Source of the DNA: Calidifontimicrobium sp035325925
GTDB taxonomy: Bacteria; Pseudomonadota; Gammaproteobacteria; Burkholderiales; Burkholderiaceae_C
Direction of reading: 5' to 3'
DNA length: 64,000 nt
NCBI RefSeq assembly: GCF_035325925.1
Contig: NZ_DAOKZA010000019.1
Coordinates: 1-64,000 of the forward strand
How positions within the stretch are numbered: the stretch's first letter is position 1; every line of letters begins with the position of its first letter. Shown piece after piece: positions 61,202 through 64,000 of the stretch. Position numbers and translations under genes: made by a program. The notes under the pieces are model-generated. The model saw nothing but the letters and a program-made list of their open reading frames with translations, was not told the origin of the DNA and searched no databases.

Positions 61202-62209
61202 ATGAGTGCGACCCGGGAGCGTCTGCTCTGGATGTACGAGACGATGATCGCGATCCGCGAGTACGAGGAGACGATGGCCCGCGTCTACCTCGAGGGCAAG
61301 CTGCCGCCGGCGATCCAGAAGGGCCTGGCCTTCGACATCGGCAGCGGACCGGTGCCCGGCGAGATGCACCTCGCCGCCGGGCAGGAGCCGGTCGCGGTGG
61401 GCGTGTGCGCGCACCTGCGCGACGAGGACACCGTCGTCGGCACGCACCGCCCGCACCACTTCGCGATCGCCAAGGGCGTGCCGCTGAACGCGATGACCGC
61501 CGAGATGTTCGGCAAGGACACCGGGCTGGGCCACGGCAAGGGCGGGCACATGCACCTGTTCGACCCGGCGCACAAGTTCAGCTGCAGCGGCATCATCGGC
61601 GCGAGCCTGCCGCCGGCGTGCGGCGCCGCGCTGGCGGCGAAGAAGCGCGGCAAGGACTGGGTCGCGGTGGCGTTCTTCGGCGAAGGCGCGTCCAACCAGG
61701 GCGCGTTCCACGAGGCGCTGAACCTGGCGGCGCTGTGGCGCCTGCCGGTGCTGTTCGTCTGCGAGGACAACAAGTACGGCATCTCGGTCGAGAAGTCCGA
61801 GTCGACCTCGGTGCGCTGGGTGTCCGACCGCGCCGCCGGCTACGGCATGCCGGGCGTGCTGGTCGACCGCAACGACGCGCTCGCCGTCTACGAGGCCGCG
61901 GGCGCGGCGATCGCGCGCGCGCGCCGCGGCGAGGGCCCGACGTTGCTCGAGGTGCACACCGACCGCTACATGGGCCACTTCCAGGGCGACGCCGAGGTCT
62001 ACCGCCCGAAGGGCGAGGTCGACGAACTGCGCCGCCACGACCCGATTCCCGCGCTCGGCGAGCACCTGCGCCGCCAGGGCCTGCTCGACGACGCGGCCGA
62101 CCAGGCGCTGCGCGCACGCGTGAGCGCGCGCATCGCCGAGGCCTACGCGTTCGCGCGCTCGAGCCCGTATCCGCGGCCCGAGGACGCGCTGCGCCACGTC
62201 TTCCACTGA
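61202..62209 (+). CDS. 2-oxoacid dehydrogenase E1 alpha subunit (pyruvate/acetoin type)
   Basis: This 335-residue thiamine diphosphate enzyme subunit decarboxylates a 2-oxoacid or acetoin. The TPP motif is FFGEGASNQGAFHEALNLAA, with Glu where Asp is commoner, ending in FVCEDN. It also has LGHGKGGHMHLF and the regulatory-loop region YRPKGEVDELRRHDPI. It most resembles AcoA or PdhA of heterodimeric E1. AGGAGA is 7 bases before ATG 61202. It opens a cluster with E1 beta, a lipoyl carrier and a lipoate ligase. An N-terminal insertion (GLAFDIGSGPVPGEMHL) slightly alters the usual spacing. Confidence 0.9.
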   Translation: MSATRERLLWMYETMIAIREYEETMARVYLEGKLPPAIQKGLAFDIGSGPVPGEMHLAAGQEPVAVGVCAHLRDEDTVVGTHRPHHFAIAKGVPLNAMTAEMFGKDTGLGHGKGGHMHLFDPAHKFSCSGIIGASLPPACGAALAAKKRGKDWVAVAFFGEGASNQGAFHEALNLAALWRLPVLFVCEDNKYGISVEKSESTSVRWVSDRAAGYGMPGVLVDRNDALAVYEAAGAAIARARRGEGPTLLEVHTDRYMGHFQGDAEVYRPKGEVDELRRHDPIPALGEHLRRQGLLDDAADQALRARVSARIAEAYAFARSSPYPRPEDALRHVFH

Positions 62210-62241
62210 CTGCGGCCACCGACAGCCACGAGGAGCACGAG

Positions 62242-63282
62242 ATGAGCGAGACACGCAAGCTGACGATGGCCGCCGCGATCGCCGAGGCCATCGGCCAGGA
62301 AATGGAACGCGACCCCGAGGTCTTCGCGATGGGCGAGGACATCGGCAAGTACGGTGGCATCTTCGGTGCCACCGGCGGGCTGCTGGCCAGGTTCGGCCGC
62401 GACCGCATCATGGACACGCCGATCTCCGAGACCGGCTTCATCGGCGCGGCGATCGGCGCCGCCGCCGAGGGCATGCGCCCGATCGCCGAACTGATGTTCG
62501 TCGACTTCTTCGGCGTGTGCATGGACATGATCTACAACCACCTGGCGAAGAACACCTACATGTCCGGCGGCAACGTCAGGCTGCCGGTGGTGCTGATGAC
62601 GGCCACCGGCGGCGGCTACAACGACGCCGCGCAGCACTCGCAGTGCCTGTGGGGCACCTTCGCGCACGTGCCGGGGCTGAAGGTCGTCGTGCCGTCGAAC
62701 GCCTACGACGCCAAGGGGCTGATGACGCAGGCCATCCGCGACGACAACCCGGTGCTGTTCATGTACCACAAGGGCATCATGGGTCTGCCGTGGATGGCGT
62801 ACTTCGAAGGCAGCACCACCGAGGTCCCCGAGGCCAGCTACGCGCTGCCGTTCGGCCAGGCGAAGGTGGTGCGCGAAGGCGCCGACCTGAGCATCGTCGC
62901 GCTCAGCCAGATGGTGCACAAGGCGCAGATCGCCGCCGAGCGGCTGGCCGCCCAGGGCGTCAGCGCCGAGGTGATCGACCTGCGCACGCTGGTGCCGCTG
63001 GACCGCGCCGCGGTGCTCGCGTCGGTGCGCAAGACCGGCCGGCTGCTGGTCGTCGACGAGGACTACCTGAGCTTCGGGCTGACCGGCGAGATCGCCGCGC
63101 TGGTCGCCGAGCACCTCGACAGCGTCGCGCTGAAGGCGCCGGTGAAGCGCCTGGCGGTGCCCGACGTGCCGATCCCGTACAGCCGCCCGCTCGAGCAGTT
63201 CGTGATCCCGCAGGTCGACGCGATCGTCGCCGCGGCGACGCAGCTGATGGCGGCGCGCCGTCCGCAGGGGGTCGCGGCATGA
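62242..63282 (+). CDS. 2-oxoacid dehydrogenase E1 beta subunit
   Basis: This 346-residue partner of E1 alpha has GEDIGKYGGIFGATGGL, DTPISETGFIGAAIGAA with the TPP-binding Glu, and the C-terminal transketolase-like domain (EVIDLRTLVPLD, then VPDVPIPYSRPLEQFVIP). GAGGAG is 8 bases before ATG 62242. It overlaps the lipoyl-domain gene by ATGA. E1 alpha and beta together need an acyltransferase (E2) and dihydrolipoamide dehydrogenase; neither is in the window. Confidence 0.92.
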   Translation: MSETRKLTMAAAIAEAIGQEMERDPEVFAMGEDIGKYGGIFGATGGLLARFGRDRIMDTPISETGFIGAAIGAAAEGMRPIAELMFVDFFGVCMDMIYNHLAKNTYMSGGNVRLPVVLMTATGGGYNDAAQHSQCLWGTFAHVPGLKVVVPSNAYDAKGLMTQAIRDDNPVLFMYHKGIMGLPWMAYFEGSTTEVPEASYALPFGQAKVVREGADLSIVALSQMVHKAQIAAERLAAQGVSAEVIDLRTLVPLDRAAVLASVRKTGRLLVVDEDYLSFGLTGEIAALVAEHLDSVALKAPVKRLAVPDVPIPYSRPLEQFVIPQVDAIVAAATQLMAARRPQGVAA

Positions 63283-63530
63283 CCGACGTCTTGCTCGACG
63301 CCGCGGCGTGGAAGGACGTCGAAGCCGGCACCGAGGCGCTGCTCGACCAGTGGCTGGTGCGCGAAGGCGACGCGGTGCGCGCCGGCCAGCCGCTGGCACG
63401 CGTGGTGCTGGTCAAGGCCACGCTCGACGTGGTGGCGCCGGTCGACGGGCGCGTCGCGGCGATCCTCGTCGAGGCCTCGCAGACCTTCGGCGCCGGGCGG
63501 GCGCTGGCGCGCATCGAGCCTTCCGGGTGA
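63279..63530 (+). CDS. Stand-alone lipoyl/biotinyl-domain carrier protein
   Basis: This 83-residue protein is a single lipoyl fold. The hairpin VLVKATLDVVAPVDG puts the modified lysine at Lys46. The residue before it is Val rather than the usual Asp of the DKA motif, as also seen in GcvH (VKA). There is no linker, E1-binding domain or acyltransferase domain, so it is a free swinging-arm carrier. It is coupled to E1 beta (ATGA) and to the next gene (GTGA). A biotin carrier is less likely because the MKM motif is absent. Confidence 0.85.
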   Translation: MTDVLLDAAAWKDVEAGTEALLDQWLVREGDAVRAGQPLARVVLVKATLDVVAPVDGRVAAILVEASQTFGAGRALARIEPSG

Positions 63531-64000
63531 GCGGCGGCGACGCCGCACAGGCGGCGTCGGACGCCGCCGCGGAGCAGCGCTGGAACGACGCGGCGCTCGC
63601 GCAGCCGGTGGCCGCGCCGGCATGGCGGCTGTGGACCTACGCGCAGCCGGCGGTGGTGCTCGGGCGCTCGCAGCGCGCCTGGGCCGCCGACGCCACGGCG
63701 GCGTCCCCGCTCGAGGTCGTCGTGCGCGCGGCCGGTGGCGGCGCGGTGCTGGTCGGGCCGTGGATGATCGGGCTGTCGGCGCTGCTGCCGGCGGCGCACC
63801 CGCTGGCCGGCAGCGCGCCGGTGGCGAGCTACCGCTGGCTCGGCGAGGTCATCGCCGATGCGCTGCACGAGGTCGGCGTCGGCGACGCGAAGGCGCTGTC
63901 GCCCGAAGCGGTACGCGAGCGGCAGCCCCCGGGCGCGCCGCCCGACTGGGCCTGCTTCGGCGGCCTGTCGCCGTGGGAGGTGGTCGCCGGCGGCGGGCGC
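63527..64000 (+). CDS. Lipoate-protein ligase A family protein, 5' part
   Basis: The first 158 residues are visible. The fold is the biotin/lipoate ligase type: VVLGRSQRAWAAD, the lipoyl-AMP loop RAAGGGAVLVGP (Arg67), and the start of the second motif CFGGLSPWEVVAGGGR near the right edge. The conserved downstream lysine lies beyond the window. Its start GTG overlaps the lipoyl-domain stop (GTGA), so carrier and ligase are coupled. It probably lipoylates the adjacent carrier; an octanoyltransferase or inactive paralogue role is possible. Confidence 0.85.
   Translation, partial: MSGGDAAQAASDAAAEQRWNDAALAQPVAAPAWRLWTYAQPAVVLGRSQRAWAADATAASPLEVVVRAAGGGAVLVGPWMIGLSALLPAAHPLAGSAPVASYRWLGEVIADALHEVGVGDAKALSPEAVRERQPPGAPPDWACFGGLSPWEVVAGGGR

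Overview
The window is a GC-rich (about 70%), densely coded chromosomal segment whose gene content and order fit the Burkholderiales of the Betaproteobacteria, probably a Rubrivivax/Methylibium/Leptothrix-like relative. The signs are a fused FadN-type beta-oxidation enzyme, the short form of HisG, ispE-tRNA-Gln-prs-rplY-pth order, iorA/iorB with a DUF6537-type iorB, a Bug-family binding protein, an acyl-CoA-binding protein, and a polyhydroxyalkanoate granule-type protein. I see no phage, insertion sequence, plasmid function or CRISPR array. This is core chromosome plus metabolic accessory operons. The genus is an inference from recognition, not from a search.

Layout. 1-6105 (minus): a fatty-acid beta-oxidation operon (thiolase, hydroxyacyl-CoA dehydrogenase/enoyl-CoA hydratase, DUF2147 secreted protein, acyl-CoA dehydrogenase, TetR regulator) with a perfect palindrome in front of the regulator. 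6140-6687 is the only gene-free stretch over 300 bases. 6688-9470: HNH endonuclease, glycine-zipper lipoprotein, MetE-like protein, a small unknown ORF and tRNA-Ile(CAU). 9536-12796: lone polyamine-type binding protein, hrcA, and divergent nadK. 12964-20287: recN-rapZ-LON-domain gene facing mutY, a dynamin-like GTPase and mutM. 20330-26727: TPR protein, lolB, ispE, tRNA-Gln, prs, rplY, pth and a DUF4124 protein. 26752-35679 (minus): ibaG, murA, hisGDCBHAF, rsmD, coaD and a ferredoxin. 35758-40034: LemA, a M48 peptidase and an ABC-2 exporter. 40131-47613: TetR regulator with a TPR protein, then iorA-Bug-iorB under a divergent LysR regulator. 47576-50531: wax ester synthase/DGAT divergent from acyl-CoA-binding protein, then threonine aldolase. 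50558-58476: PHA-type protein, predicted aminopeptidase lipoprotein, molybdopterin oxidoreductase, M20 and DUF2817 hydrolases, and gamma-glutamyltransferase. 58510-61052: pgi and tal. 61202-64000: a 2-oxoacid dehydrogenase E1 alpha/beta pair, a free-standing lipoyl domain and a lipoate ligase that runs off the edge.

How the genes work together. Lipid flux is a theme: beta-oxidation, acyl-CoA buffering, neutral-lipid synthesis and a PHA-type protein. The two GO-system DNA glycosylases (MutM, MutY) bracket a dynamin-like GTPase on one strand. Translational coupling through 4-base GTGA or ATGA overlaps is common. Several other genes have no Shine-Dalgarno sequence but carry a -10-like hexamer 6 to 10 bases before the start codon, which suggests leaderless transcripts.

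The most system-like oddities are the E1-lipoyl carrier-ligase cluster at the right edge, the mutM-dynamin-mutY unit, the iorA-Bug-iorB operon, a 33-bp tandem terminator array behind rplY, and a two-hairpin dispersed repeat found next to four stop codons.
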